DNA of 64,000 bases from assembly GCF_051200825.1 (NCBI RefSeq), contig NZ_CP195158.1:2108001-2172000 (forward strand), read 5' to 3'. Within the stretch, counting starts at the first letter, position 1. Each line of letters begins with the position of its first letter. The position numbers and the translations under genes were made by a program. The notes under the pieces were generated by a model. That model ran no database searches and had not been told where the DNA came from. It saw nothing but the letters and a program-made list of their open reading frames with translations. Positions 45,728 to 54,255 of this stretch are shown piece by piece. Origin of the DNA: Formosa sp030427735 (GTDB lineage Bacteria; Bacteroidota; Bacteroidia; Flavobacteriales; Flavobacteriaceae).

Positions 45728-48586
45728 ATGAAAATTTCAAAAATTATTTCCTTAGCACTTTTACTAATTTCCCTTTGCAGTAGTTATTTTTCAAGTGCTC
45801 AAGAGACCAATAAAATCTATTTATCTGGTAAAGATTTTAAAAACCCGGTACAATGGGATTTTATGTCTACCGCCGGTAGAAATAGTGGCTCTTGGTCGAC
45901 CATTAACGTGCCGTCTAATTGGGAACTGGAAGGTTTTGGAGAATACACTTACGGACGTTGGTATAAGGAACTAAATCAGGACGAACCTAGTAAAGAAGAA
46001 GGTTTTTACAAGTTTAAATTTAGCGTTCCAGAACAATACAAAAATCAACATGTAAGCATCGTTTTTGGTGGCGCCATGACAGACACCGAAGTTAAAATCA
46101 ATGGCAAATCGGCTGGCGCAACGCATCAAGGTGGTTTTTACGAATTTCAATACGATATCACGAATTTAGTAACTTACGGTAACAAAAATTTACTGGAAGT
46201 TCACGTATCCAAACATTCCAGCAATAACACTGTTAATAATGCCGAACGCAAAACCGACTGGTGGTTATTTGGCGGCATTTACAGACCGGTTTGGTTGGAA
46301 ATTTCACCAAAATCGTTTATCAAACACGTGGCCGTAGATGCCAAAATGGATGGTAGTTTAACGGCAGATTTAGAACTCGAAAACTGTCCAAAAAACAGTA
46401 GCATTGAAGCGTCTATTACTTCGTTAACTGACACCAAAACCTACGAAAACATTACGATCCCACTAAACAGCAAAAACGATACACAACAGATTACTGCCAA
46501 ATGGAGCGGCGTAAATACTTGGGATCCGGAATCGCCAAACTTATACACCTTAACATTAGCTTTAAAAAATAAAGGTGAAACGTTGCACGAAACCAAAACA
46601 AAAATCGGTTTCCGAACGCTTGAATTTATTAAGAAAGATGGTATTTATGTGAATGGCAAAAAAATTATCATGAAAGGGATTAACCGTCATGAAATCTGGC
46701 CAGAGTCTGGCAGAAGCACCGATAAAGTCATTAGCGAATTGGATGTCAATTTAATTAAAGACATGAATATGAATGCGGTGCGTTTTCACTATCCGCCAGC
46801 GACACATTTTTTAGAAGTCTGCGACTCTTTAGGCTTGTTTGTTTTAGATGAATTGGCTGGTTGGCAAAACGGTTACGATACCAAAACAGGGACGCAACTC
46901 ATTAAAGAAACCGTACAGCGCGACGTGAATCATCCTTCTGTTATTATTTGGGATCACGGTAACGAAGGTGGTTGGAATTACGAGATTGACGAGGTATTTC
47001 ATCAATACGATCCGCAAAAACGAATTGTAATTCACCCATGGTCCGATTTTAACGGATGGGACACCCACCACTACCCGACTTACCTAACCGGCATGCACCG
47101 TTTCAACAATGGAGAAAATGTGTTTTTTCCAACCGAATTTATGCACGGTACCTACGATAATGGTATTGGTGCTGGTTTAGACGATTTCTGGACGCGCTAC
47201 AAACAAAGTCCGTTATTTGCAGGTGGCTTTATGTGGGCCATGCTAGACGAAGCAGTATTACGCACCGATTGGACGGGTGAGCAAAAATACGACTCCAAAG
47301 GTAACTTGGCGTCAGATGGCGTTTTAGGACCACATCGCGAAAAAGAAGGTAGTTTCTTCACGGTTAAAGAAGTTTGGGCACCAATTCAATTTCAACCAAA
47401 ACAAATTGGCGCAAAATTCGACGGTTCGTTTTTAATTACTAACGACTATATTTTCAGCAATCTTAACAGTTGTAAGATGCAATACAAAGTTTTGCAAGCT
47501 GATAGCAACATGCTTTACACCACAAGCCAAAGTAAGGTTATTGCCGAAAACACGATCGCTATTCCAAATATTGCACCAGGTGAAACCAGAGCCATTCAGT
47601 TTGAAGTCCCAACCAATTTTTTTGAAGGCGATTGGTTAGAAATCACCGCAACCGACAAACATGGTCGCGAAATTTACACCTGGTCGTGGCCAATCCACAG
47701 AGCGCCGTTTTATGCGCAAAAATTCATTCAAAAAAACACAACTAAAGACCGTGTAACTATTGATAAATCAGGTAATAACATCACTTTAAAAAGTCCTTCA
47801 GCAACATTGGTTTTAAATGCTGGGACTGGTGAAATTGAATCGATAAAAAATCAATCTAAAAACATACCATTCAACCAAGGCCCACGACCAATTGGTATGA
47901 AAGCCGAAGTGGAACATACAGCCATTCAACAATATCAGGATTCCGTGGTTTGCACTGTAAAATACACAGGTGGTTTAGACCATATTAATTGGACTATGTA
48001 CAACGACGGTCGCGTAAAAATGCATGCTGTCATGTTAAAAAATGCCGGAAAAAGCAGCGGATTTGACGGCGCGTTTATCCAAGGTGAAATCAGTAAATTT
48101 GGTTTAACCTTTACGTATCCAGAAGACGGTGTAACAGCAATAAAATGGTTAGGAAATGGTCCGTATCGCGTTTGGAAAAACCGATTGAAAGGTGCCAAAA
48201 TGGGACTTTGGGAAAAAGATTATAACCAGACGATTACTGGCGAAAGTTTCGAAAACTTGGTCTATCCAGAATTTAAAGGCTACCATGCCAATATGTTAGC
48301 TGCCAATTTACAATCAGATCAAGGGGATTTAAGATTCTTTAGCGAATCGGATAAATTATTCTTTAGATTGTTCACACCTGATTTACCAAAACATGCCGTT
48401 TCAAAAGTATTTCCGCAACCGGAATTTCCAGAAGGCAACATTTCTTTTATGTACGAAATACCAGGAATGCGGGCATTTAAAGCCTTACAAGACCAAGGTC
48501 CGGAAAGTCAGCCAACCAACATCCGAATTAAAAGCGGAGATGAAGGAATTCCGATGACTGTTTGGTTTGATTTTAGAAATCATTAA
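45728..48586 (+). CDS. glycoside hydrolase family 2 enzyme (beta-galactosidase-like)
   Basis: 952 aa from the ATG at 45728 (MKISKIISLALLLISLCSSY, signal ending SSAQ); an in-frame ATG at 45707 overlaps the preceding stop region and would spoil the signal. It has the GH2 order of sugar-binding jelly roll (NWELEGFGEYTYG), Ig-like domain and TIM barrel (GINRHEIWPESGR), with acid/base Glu413 (HGNEGGW) and nucleophile Glu470 (PTEFMHG), then C-terminal beta domains. Likely a periplasmic exo-enzyme removing beta-galactosyl or related units from rhamnogalacturonan side chains. The substrate is not fixed by sequence: beta-galactosidase, beta-glucuronidase and other GH2 activities remain possible. Confidence 0.92.
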   Translation: MKISKIISLALLLISLCSSYFSSAQETNKIYLSGKDFKNPVQWDFMSTAGRNSGSWSTINVPSNWELEGFGEYTYGRWYKELNQDEPSKEEGFYKFKFSVPEQYKNQHVSIVFGGAMTDTEVKINGKSAGATHQGGFYEFQYDITNLVTYGNKNLLEVHVSKHSSNNTVNNAERKTDWWLFGGIYRPVWLEISPKSFIKHVAVDAKMDGSLTADLELENCPKNSSIEASITSLTDTKTYENITIPLNSKNDTQQITAKWSGVNTWDPESPNLYTLTLALKNKGETLHETKTKIGFRTLEFIKKDGIYVNGKKIIMKGINRHEIWPESGRSTDKVISELDVNLIKDMNMNAVRFHYPPATHFLEVCDSLGLFVLDELAGWQNGYDTKTGTQLIKETVQRDVNHPSVIIWDHGNEGGWNYEIDEVFHQYDPQKRIVIHPWSDFNGWDTHHYPTYLTGMHRFNNGENVFFPTEFMHGTYDNGIGAGLDDFWTRYKQSPLFAGGFMWAMLDEAVLRTDWTGEQKYDSKGNLASDGVLGPHREKEGSFFTVKEVWAPIQFQPKQIGAKFDGSFLITNDYIFSNLNSCKMQYKVLQADSNMLYTTSQSKVIAENTIAIPNIAPGETRAIQFEVPTNFFEGDWLEITATDKHGREIYTWSWPIHRAPFYAQKFIQKNTTKDRVTIDKSGNNITLKSPSATLVLNAGTGEIESIKNQSKNIPFNQGPRPIGMKAEVEHTAIQQYQDSVVCTVKYTGGLDHINWTMYNDGRVKMHAVMLKNAGKSSGFDGAFIQGEISKFGLTFTYPEDGVTAIKWLGNGPYRVWKNRLKGAKMGLWEKDYNQTITGESFENLVYPEFKGYHANMLAANLQSDQGDLRFFSESDKLFFRLFTPDLPKHAVSKVFPQPEFPEGNISFMYEIPGMRAFKALQDQGPESQPTNIRIKSGDEGIPMTVWFDFRNH

Positions 48587-48603
48587 AATGAATTACTTTG
48601 AAA

Positions 48604-48742
48604 TTTTGCCACGAATACACGAATATTTTTTTATCTAATTCAGACCATAAAATTTCTCGTCACTCTGAACTTGTTTCAGAGCCACATAATTTAAATGTGA
48701 TATGCAAATACTATGAGCTGCTGAAACAAGTTCAGCAAGACA
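48604..48742. repeat. intergenic repeats: CACGAAT arm and REP-like palindrome
   Basis: 48604-48632 holds one arm of the GCCACGAATACACGAATA element also found, as an inverted pair, at 50367-50435. It is followed at 48658-48742 by a palindrome whose two ends each form a hairpin (CTCTGAA/TTCAGAG and GCTGAA/TTCAGC) and whose halves are mutually inverted. It shares its layout with 12047-12143. It lies between GH2 and the tandem CE12 gene. Confidence 0.65.
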
Positions 48743-48793
48743 ACAACAAGAGTTATAACTATTAGCAAACAATCGAAAAACAACACCTAACTT

Positions 48794-50299
48794 ATGAAAT
48801 TTTATAAACGACTTATAATACTTTTTTTAGCCATTTGCTTTTTTCAATGCCAATCCACAGAAAAGCAACCTTTAAAACCAACTGTCTATGCCGTGGGAGA
48901 TTCTACGGTTAAAAACGGTCGCGGCAACGGCGATGGCGGTCTTTGGGGCTGGGGCGATTTTATTGGTCAGTTTCTGGACACGACTAAAGTCACTGTTAAA
49001 AATCATGCGCTTGGCGGAACCAGTAGTCGTACGTATCAGAATTTAGGCTTATGGGATTCGGTTCAAAAACAATTAAAAACTGGCGATTATGTCATGATTC
49101 AGTTTGGCCATAACGACAACGGCCCTGTTAACGATACCATTAGAGCGCGCGGCACTATAAAAGGCATTGGAGACGAAACCGAGGAAATTGATAATTTAAT
49201 CACCAAAGAACACGAAATTGTGCACAGCTATGGTTGGTATCTGCGAAAAATTGTTACCGATGCCAAAGCTAAAGGCGCTATTCCTATTATCATGTCGCCT
49301 ATCCCAAGAAACAAATGGAAAGATGGCAACATACCACGAAACAACCAGTCCTATGGATTATGGGCCAAACAAATTGCCAAGCAAGAACAGGTAACGTTTA
49401 TAGATCTTAACGACCGCATGGCTTCAAAACTAGAAACCTTTGGAGAGACTGGTGTTACAGGAACTTATTTTTACAAACGCGACCATACCCACACCTCGGC
49501 TAAAGGTGCTGTGTTAGCGGCATCTTGTATTATTGAAGGTTTGAAAACAACCGATAACAGCCTGAAACAATATGTTATTGAAAACCCAAAAATCAGCTTA
49601 CCTAAAAAATTCAATCTGTTTTTAATTGGCGACTCTACAATGGCTAATAATGGTAATGATAACGCTACGGGTTGGGGGGTACCATTTCCGAAGTATGTTG
49701 ACACCATGCGCGTGAATGTGATTAACAAAGCGCGTGGCGGACGCAGTACCCGAACCTTTACTAGAGAAGGCTTATGGGACGCGGCTAAAAACGAATTTCA
49801 GCCAGGTGATGTGGTGTTTTTACAGTTTGGACATAACGACGCTGGCAATATCGATAAAGCAAAATACCGTGGGTCTTTAAAGGGCATTGGCGATAACACC
49901 CAAATAGTTGAGCGCGACAGCCTAACGGAAACCGTGCACAGTTTTGGTTGGTACTTAACGCAAATGATTGCAGACACCAAAGCAAAAGGCGCCAAACCTA
50001 TTGTAATGAGTTTAACACCACGAAACGAATGGCCAAAAGGCAAAGTGGAACGTCGTACCGATAGTTATGTGTTATGGTCTAAGCAAGTTGCCGATAAGGA
50101 AAGCGTCCCTTTTATCGATTTGAATGACAGCATTGCCGTACAATACGAAATGTTGGGCAAAGAGACAGTGAAAACATTTTTCCCACAAGATCATACCCAT
50201 ACAGGAATTGAAGGCGCCGATTTTTCAGCTAAAGTCGTAGCCAAAATCTTGAAGCAATCTAAAGCTCTTGGCTTGCGTGATTATATAGAATTAAATTAA
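48794..50299 (+). CDS. tandem double-domain CE12 rhamnogalacturonan acetylesterase
   Basis: 501-aa predicted lipoprotein (FFQC, Cys19) containing two complete SGNH domains. Domain 1 (about 30-255) has Ser37 (VGDSTVKN), Asn107 (FGHND) and Asp230/His233 (RDHTH). Domain 2 (about 275-495) has Ser281 (IGDSTMAN), Asn348 (FGHND) and Asp466/His469 (QDHTH). Both carry the long insert with SYGWYL or SFGWYL and SPIPRN or SLTPRN. Both catalytic sets look intact, so two acetyl groups or two acetylation positions could be handled. It arose by intragenic duplication, or by fusion of neighbouring CE12 genes. It follows GH2 in PUL 2. Confidence 0.92.
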   Translation: MKFYKRLIILFLAICFFQCQSTEKQPLKPTVYAVGDSTVKNGRGNGDGGLWGWGDFIGQFLDTTKVTVKNHALGGTSSRTYQNLGLWDSVQKQLKTGDYVMIQFGHNDNGPVNDTIRARGTIKGIGDETEEIDNLITKEHEIVHSYGWYLRKIVTDAKAKGAIPIIMSPIPRNKWKDGNIPRNNQSYGLWAKQIAKQEQVTFIDLNDRMASKLETFGETGVTGTYFYKRDHTHTSAKGAVLAASCIIEGLKTTDNSLKQYVIENPKISLPKKFNLFLIGDSTMANNGNDNATGWGVPFPKYVDTMRVNVINKARGGRSTRTFTREGLWDAAKNEFQPGDVVFLQFGHNDAGNIDKAKYRGSLKGIGDNTQIVERDSLTETVHSFGWYLTQMIADTKAKGAKPIVMSLTPRNEWPKGKVERRTDSYVLWSKQVADKESVPFIDLNDSIAVQYEMLGKETVKTFFPQDHTHTGIEGADFSAKVVAKILKQSKALGLRDYIELN

Positions 50300-50307
50300 C
50301 TAAACCA

Positions 50308-50482
50308 CTATAGACTGGAAGTCTATAGGTTTGAAAACAGACTGAAAGTCCGATTATTTGTATTTATTTTAGCCACAAATACACGAATAATCTATATAAA
50401 AACTATGTCAAATATTCGTGCATTCGTGGCAAAAAATATTTATAGAAACTGAAAGTCATGCACTAAAAGTGCATAGTTTCAA
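50308..50482. repeat. cluster of hairpins and a CACGAAT inverted repeat
   Basis: A perfect 9-bp stem CTATAGACT/AGTCTATAG (50308-50328, loop GGA). A small GACT-GAA-AGTC hairpin follows (50340-50350). Next is a roughly 25-bp imperfect inverted repeat of the GCCACAAATACACGAATA type (50367-50391 with 50411-50435). Last is GAAACT/AGTTTC enclosing a perfect ATGCACT/AGTGCAT hairpin (50445-50480). It fills the gap between the tandem CE12 gene and the SDR gene. Confidence 0.6.
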
Positions 50483-50541
50483 CTAACGACTGAGACCAAT
50501 GAATAATATAAAACACATCTAACCAATTAATAATAAAATAC

Positions 50542-51348
50542 ATGTTAAATTTAAATAACAAAGTTGCCATTGTAACTGGAGGTAACGGCGTTTTAGGCGG
50601 AGCCATAGCAAAAGGTTTAGCCAAGCAGAATGTAAAAGTAGGTATACTAGGAAGAAATCCGAAAACCGTACAAGACCGAGTTAACGAAATTATAAATGAA
50701 GGTGGCGAGGCGCTAGCTTTAGTTGCCGATGTATTAGACGAAAATTCATTAATTGAAGCTAAGAATACCATTTTAAACACGTGGAATAGCATCGATATTT
50801 TAGTAAATGCAGCCGGAGGAAATTTAAAAGGCGCTACTATAAGTCCAGAACAAACCTTTTTTGATTTATCGATTAGCGATTTCGACCAGGTAAATGCCTT
50901 AAATTTTAAAGGCACTGTTTTGCCTACTTTTATTTTTGGCAAAATTATGGCCGATCAAAAACACGGCAGCATCATAAATATATCATCTATGGCTGCCCAC
51001 GCAGCAATTACACGTGTCGTTGGATATTCGGCATCAAAAGCAGCCGTCGAGAATTTCACCAAATGGTTAGCCGTTGAAATGAATTCTAAATTCGGAGAAA
51101 AAATTCGAGTGAATGCCATAGCTCCAGGCTTTTTTATAGGTGAGCAAAACCGGGATTTATTATTGAATCCTGATGGCTCGTTAACTGCCAGAGGCAAAAC
51201 CATAATTGCCAACACCCCAATGAAACGCTTTGGAAAGCCAGAAGAATTACAGGCCTTAGCTGCATTGTTAGCCGATGATGCTTCAAGCTTTATTAATGGC
51301 TCTGTAATTTCTGTTGACGGTGGCTTTGGTGCCTTTAGCGGTGTTTAA
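50542..51348 (+). CDS. SDR-type D-mannonate oxidoreductase (fructuronate reductase)
   Basis: 268-aa cytosolic short-chain dehydrogenase: nucleotide-binding VTGGNGVLGGAIA (residues 11-23), NAAGG, Ser in ISSMAA and YSASK catalytic motif. The C-terminal part (INVRVNAIAPGFF-like, EQNRDLLLNPDGSLTARG, NTPMKRFGKPEEL, VDGGFGAFSGV) is the signature of the SDR branch annotated as D-mannonate oxidoreductase in Bacteroidota. It would reduce fructuronate to mannonate in glucuronate catabolism. This fits glucuronate release by the adjacent convergent GH115. The two genes overlap by 4 nt at their ends. Other aldonate or ketouronate substrates are possible. Confidence 0.85.
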   Translation: MLNLNNKVAIVTGGNGVLGGAIAKGLAKQNVKVGILGRNPKTVQDRVNEIINEGGEALALVADVLDENSLIEAKNTILNTWNSIDILVNAAGGNLKGATISPEQTFFDLSISDFDQVNALNFKGTVLPTFIFGKIMADQKHGSIINISSMAAHAAITRVVGYSASKAAVENFTKWLAVEMNSKFGEKIRVNAIAPGFFIGEQNRDLLLNPDGSLTARGKTIIANTPMKRFGKPEELQALAALLADDASSFINGSVISVDGGFGAFSGV

Positions 51349-54233
51349 TCTATTGTCGTTTCCTGAAACATTCCATAAGGGAGCTCACTAGCATCATTAG
51401 TTTGCAGTACTATATAATCTAACAAAACACCAGCATCAACACTATAAATTTTTAATTGCTGTTTGCCGCTGGTGTTTACAGGAACTTTTATGGTTTGCAT
51501 GGCTTTATTACTTAAAACATTCTGTTTCCATTGCTCGGTTCGGCCTTGGGTTTTAAAACTGAGTGTTTTTATTTCTCCGTTATTCCATTGTACACCTATG
51601 CGCACATCTCCATCTGTAGTTAACGGATGCGTTGGCAAAGCAACAATGTGTAAAGTTGCAGTATCATTTTTTGTCTCGGTTAATATGTCGTATGTTAACA
51701 CAGGAGACTCATTGAATGTCGTAAAGGTTGTTTGTAATGGCAAAGCTTGCATAACATTACCCGAATGCCCTAAACCGGTTACTTTAGACCATTGTTTATT
51801 ATGGAAAAGTGTTTGCGACGAAAAATTTGTGGCATAAACCACAGCCAAGCCATGCTTTTCTACAACGGTATTTGAAGGCACATTAAGATAACTATCGGAA
51901 ACGACGACTTGTATGTTTCGTTTAAAACCTCCCGATTCCAAACTTAAAATTGCAGATTTAGGTTGTTTATTTTGTTTCCAAAGCTGCCAATTTAAGGCAA
52001 CTTGAATTCTGGCTTCCTGTTTGTTTTGATCTAAAGTACCTTCAGATTGACTTACTGAAATCCAATTTGGTAAGTTCTTAAAAGACCACTGAGCGCGCTT
52101 AGCCGATTTTAAAAAAACATCTATAAAATACGAAGCTTGATCGTTGGTATAAAAAACAGGTAACGCTAAAGATTCGCCTTGAGAAGCTTCAACAAATAGC
52201 CCAAAGCCTTCATTATCCTCATTTTTAACTAAAGGAATTTCTGGTTTATCGAATACAGGAAGTCGTCTGGGTTTCATATCCATTATACCCTTCCATTTTC
52301 CACCAGCTATAGCATTGTACTTTTGTGTTAATGTTTCAATATTCTGAAAAGCTTCATCGGATAATGTCTTATAAAATGTTGCGCTTTGTCTGCCCTGTTT
52401 ATTGTACAACATGGCTTTATCGCGATATAAAAACTTTTTATTCATATTTGATGAAGCTTTTACGGGATAGCCCACAAGTTGAAAAAAAGAAGCTTGTAAA
52501 TTTTCGGGCAACTCCTTTTCGATCTCATCAACCTGGTGTTCCAGATTTTCATAAGCCAGAATACGACTGTTATTTTCATCTCCAAAACCCAAAGCAGTAT
52601 AAGCTGTATTATAAATGGGCGTCGTTTTTTCGGTTTGACTCCATCCCATAAATTCTGGTTTTCGTTCGAATGCTAATTGATAATATTCAGATGTTATATC
52701 AGCAAGACGTTGGCCATACATATCGCCAAACACCGATGCATAGAATTCTTGCTGATGTTCAAGCACATAATCTGAATTCTGAAACGGTTGAGCATGATAC
52801 GCCATGTCTAAAAACAACTGCATATTATATTCTGCGGGCTTAATGTCGCCTACATTTAAAATCCAAAGTGCTTTATTGTTGGTTTCGTAAGCTTTCATCA
52901 TTTCTTCACGAATCAGTCCAGGGTGTGTTGTACTTAACCACAAATAGTCGTGTGGTCGCCCCCAGTACGACGCATGATAATATACACCGCTACCACCAGC
53001 TCGCTTTTGCTCTTCGGTATTACTTAACGCTCTAATATATCCGTAATTATCATCGGTCCAAACCAGAGTAATATCGTCTGGCACTTTCAATCCGTTTTTA
53101 TACAAATCCAACACTTCTTTATACACCGTAAAAGCCTGCGGAATTTGAGTAACATCCGTATTAATATACGATTTTAACAAACGTCTCTGATCTGCTAATA
53201 CACCATCTAATACAGCTATAGCTTCGGTAGTACTTTTAACACCTTCCATACCACTATCGTGAACGCCACGCATGCCCATGCTGTAAATGGCATCGATAGT
53301 TTTAGCCGTTTTAACACGATCTTCCCAATAACGGAATACCTCTTTTTTATTGGTTTTGTAATTGAAAGCTCCCCTGGTTGTTTTATCCCATTCATCTACA
53401 TTATTTCTTAACATGGGTTCTGCATGCGAAGTACCAATTACGATATTGTATAATTCGGCCATTTTAGGATTATCATCGTAATAAAAAAACGCTTTAGTAC
53501 TCGGGTGCATGGCTGGCCAAATGGTATTGGCTTTTAACCTGAGGAGCAACTCGAAAATTTTAGCATAGGTTTTTGGGCCTATATCTCCAATTTCGGGCTC
53601 GAAAGTTTTTGCTGCCCAAGGTTGAAGCCCCCAATCTTCGTCATTTAAAAAGATACCTCTATAGGTAACCGAAGGCGGCTGACTATAATATGTTTCTGGA
53701 TAATTAAACTTTAAATTACTGCGTTGCTTTGTTGGAACATCCGCCCAACAATACCAAGGATTCACACCTATGTTTTGAGATATGGTAAATGCACCATAAG
53801 CTGTACCGCGATTATTTGTTCCAGAAATAACAAAAGCTTTATCGATGTTTTGGGTTGGTTTAGTTACAGTCTTGTACACATAACTTTCCCATTGCTTTTC
53901 GAAATTTGGTTTTAGTCTCTCTGTTGTAATGAAGGTTTTAATCAGTTTTGAATGTATGCTGCCTATTACGATAACATGCCCTTTAGCGTCCTGTAATGTC
54001 GTTACCACTTTTGGTTTGTAATTTGTAACCTTAAAAATATCTTCAGCTAAAAGATGCGATACAATAGAATCTAATGGCGACCCTTTTTTATCGTATAGAA
54101 TCATGGCTTTTTCGGTATCTGTAACCACGCTAAACGTCGCCGTATTTTCGTTTAAACTTGAAGCTATTTCTTCCGTTTGTCCAACAACATTAATGTTAAA
54201 ACACAGCAAAAGCACCCAAACAACCACTCTCAT
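51345..54233 (-). CDS. GH115 alpha-glucuronidase
   Basis: 962-aa secreted enzyme (signal ending NVVGQ). Family features: N-terminal alpha/beta domain with VISGTNNRGTAYGAF, then the TIM barrel with YRGIFLNDEDWGLQPWA, LLLRLKANTIWPAMHPSTKAF, GTSHAEPMLRNN, SMGMRGVHDSGM, LVWTDDNYGYIR and YYHASYWGRPHDYLWL, followed by a helical bundle and a C-terminal beta domain. GH115 enzymes remove glucuronate or 4-O-methylglucuronate from xylan, arabinogalactan and related glycans. Here, beside GH28 and CE12 genes, side chains of rhamnogalacturonan are the likely target. It is last in the SusC-SusD-GH28-GH115 operon. Confidence 0.95.
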   Translation of the reverse strand: MRVVVWVLLLCFNINVVGQTEEIASSLNENTATFSVVTDTEKAMILYDKKGSPLDSIVSHLLAEDIFKVTNYKPKVVTTLQDAKGHVIVIGSIHSKLIKTFITTERLKPNFEKQWESYVYKTVTKPTQNIDKAFVISGTNNRGTAYGAFTISQNIGVNPWYCWADVPTKQRSNLKFNYPETYYSQPPSVTYRGIFLNDEDWGLQPWAAKTFEPEIGDIGPKTYAKIFELLLRLKANTIWPAMHPSTKAFFYYDDNPKMAELYNIVIGTSHAEPMLRNNVDEWDKTTRGAFNYKTNKKEVFRYWEDRVKTAKTIDAIYSMGMRGVHDSGMEGVKSTTEAIAVLDGVLADQRRLLKSYINTDVTQIPQAFTVYKEVLDLYKNGLKVPDDITLVWTDDNYGYIRALSNTEEQKRAGGSGVYYHASYWGRPHDYLWLSTTHPGLIREEMMKAYETNNKALWILNVGDIKPAEYNMQLFLDMAYHAQPFQNSDYVLEHQQEFYASVFGDMYGQRLADITSEYYQLAFERKPEFMGWSQTEKTTPIYNTAYTALGFGDENNSRILAYENLEHQVDEIEKELPENLQASFFQLVGYPVKASSNMNKKFLYRDKAMLYNKQGRQSATFYKTLSDEAFQNIETLTQKYNAIAGGKWKGIMDMKPRRLPVFDKPEIPLVKNEDNEGFGLFVEASQGESLALPVFYTNDQASYFIDVFLKSAKRAQWSFKNLPNWISVSQSEGTLDQNKQEARIQVALNWQLWKQNKQPKSAILSLESGGFKRNIQVVVSDSYLNVPSNTVVEKHGLAVVYATNFSSQTLFHNKQWSKVTGLGHSGNVMQALPLQTTFTTFNESPVLTYDILTETKNDTATLHIVALPTHPLTTDGDVRIGVQWNNGEIKTLSFKTQGRTEQWKQNVLSNKAMQTIKVPVNTSGKQQLKIYSVDAGVLLDYIVLQTNDASELPYGMFQETTID

Positions 54234-54255
54234 AATCTATCTAATTTATAATCTT

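Noticed and set aside
50463..50942. 159-codon minus-strand open frame
   Set aside because: It covers the start of the SDR gene, whose frame has clear dehydrogenase motifs; the antisense translation is featureless.
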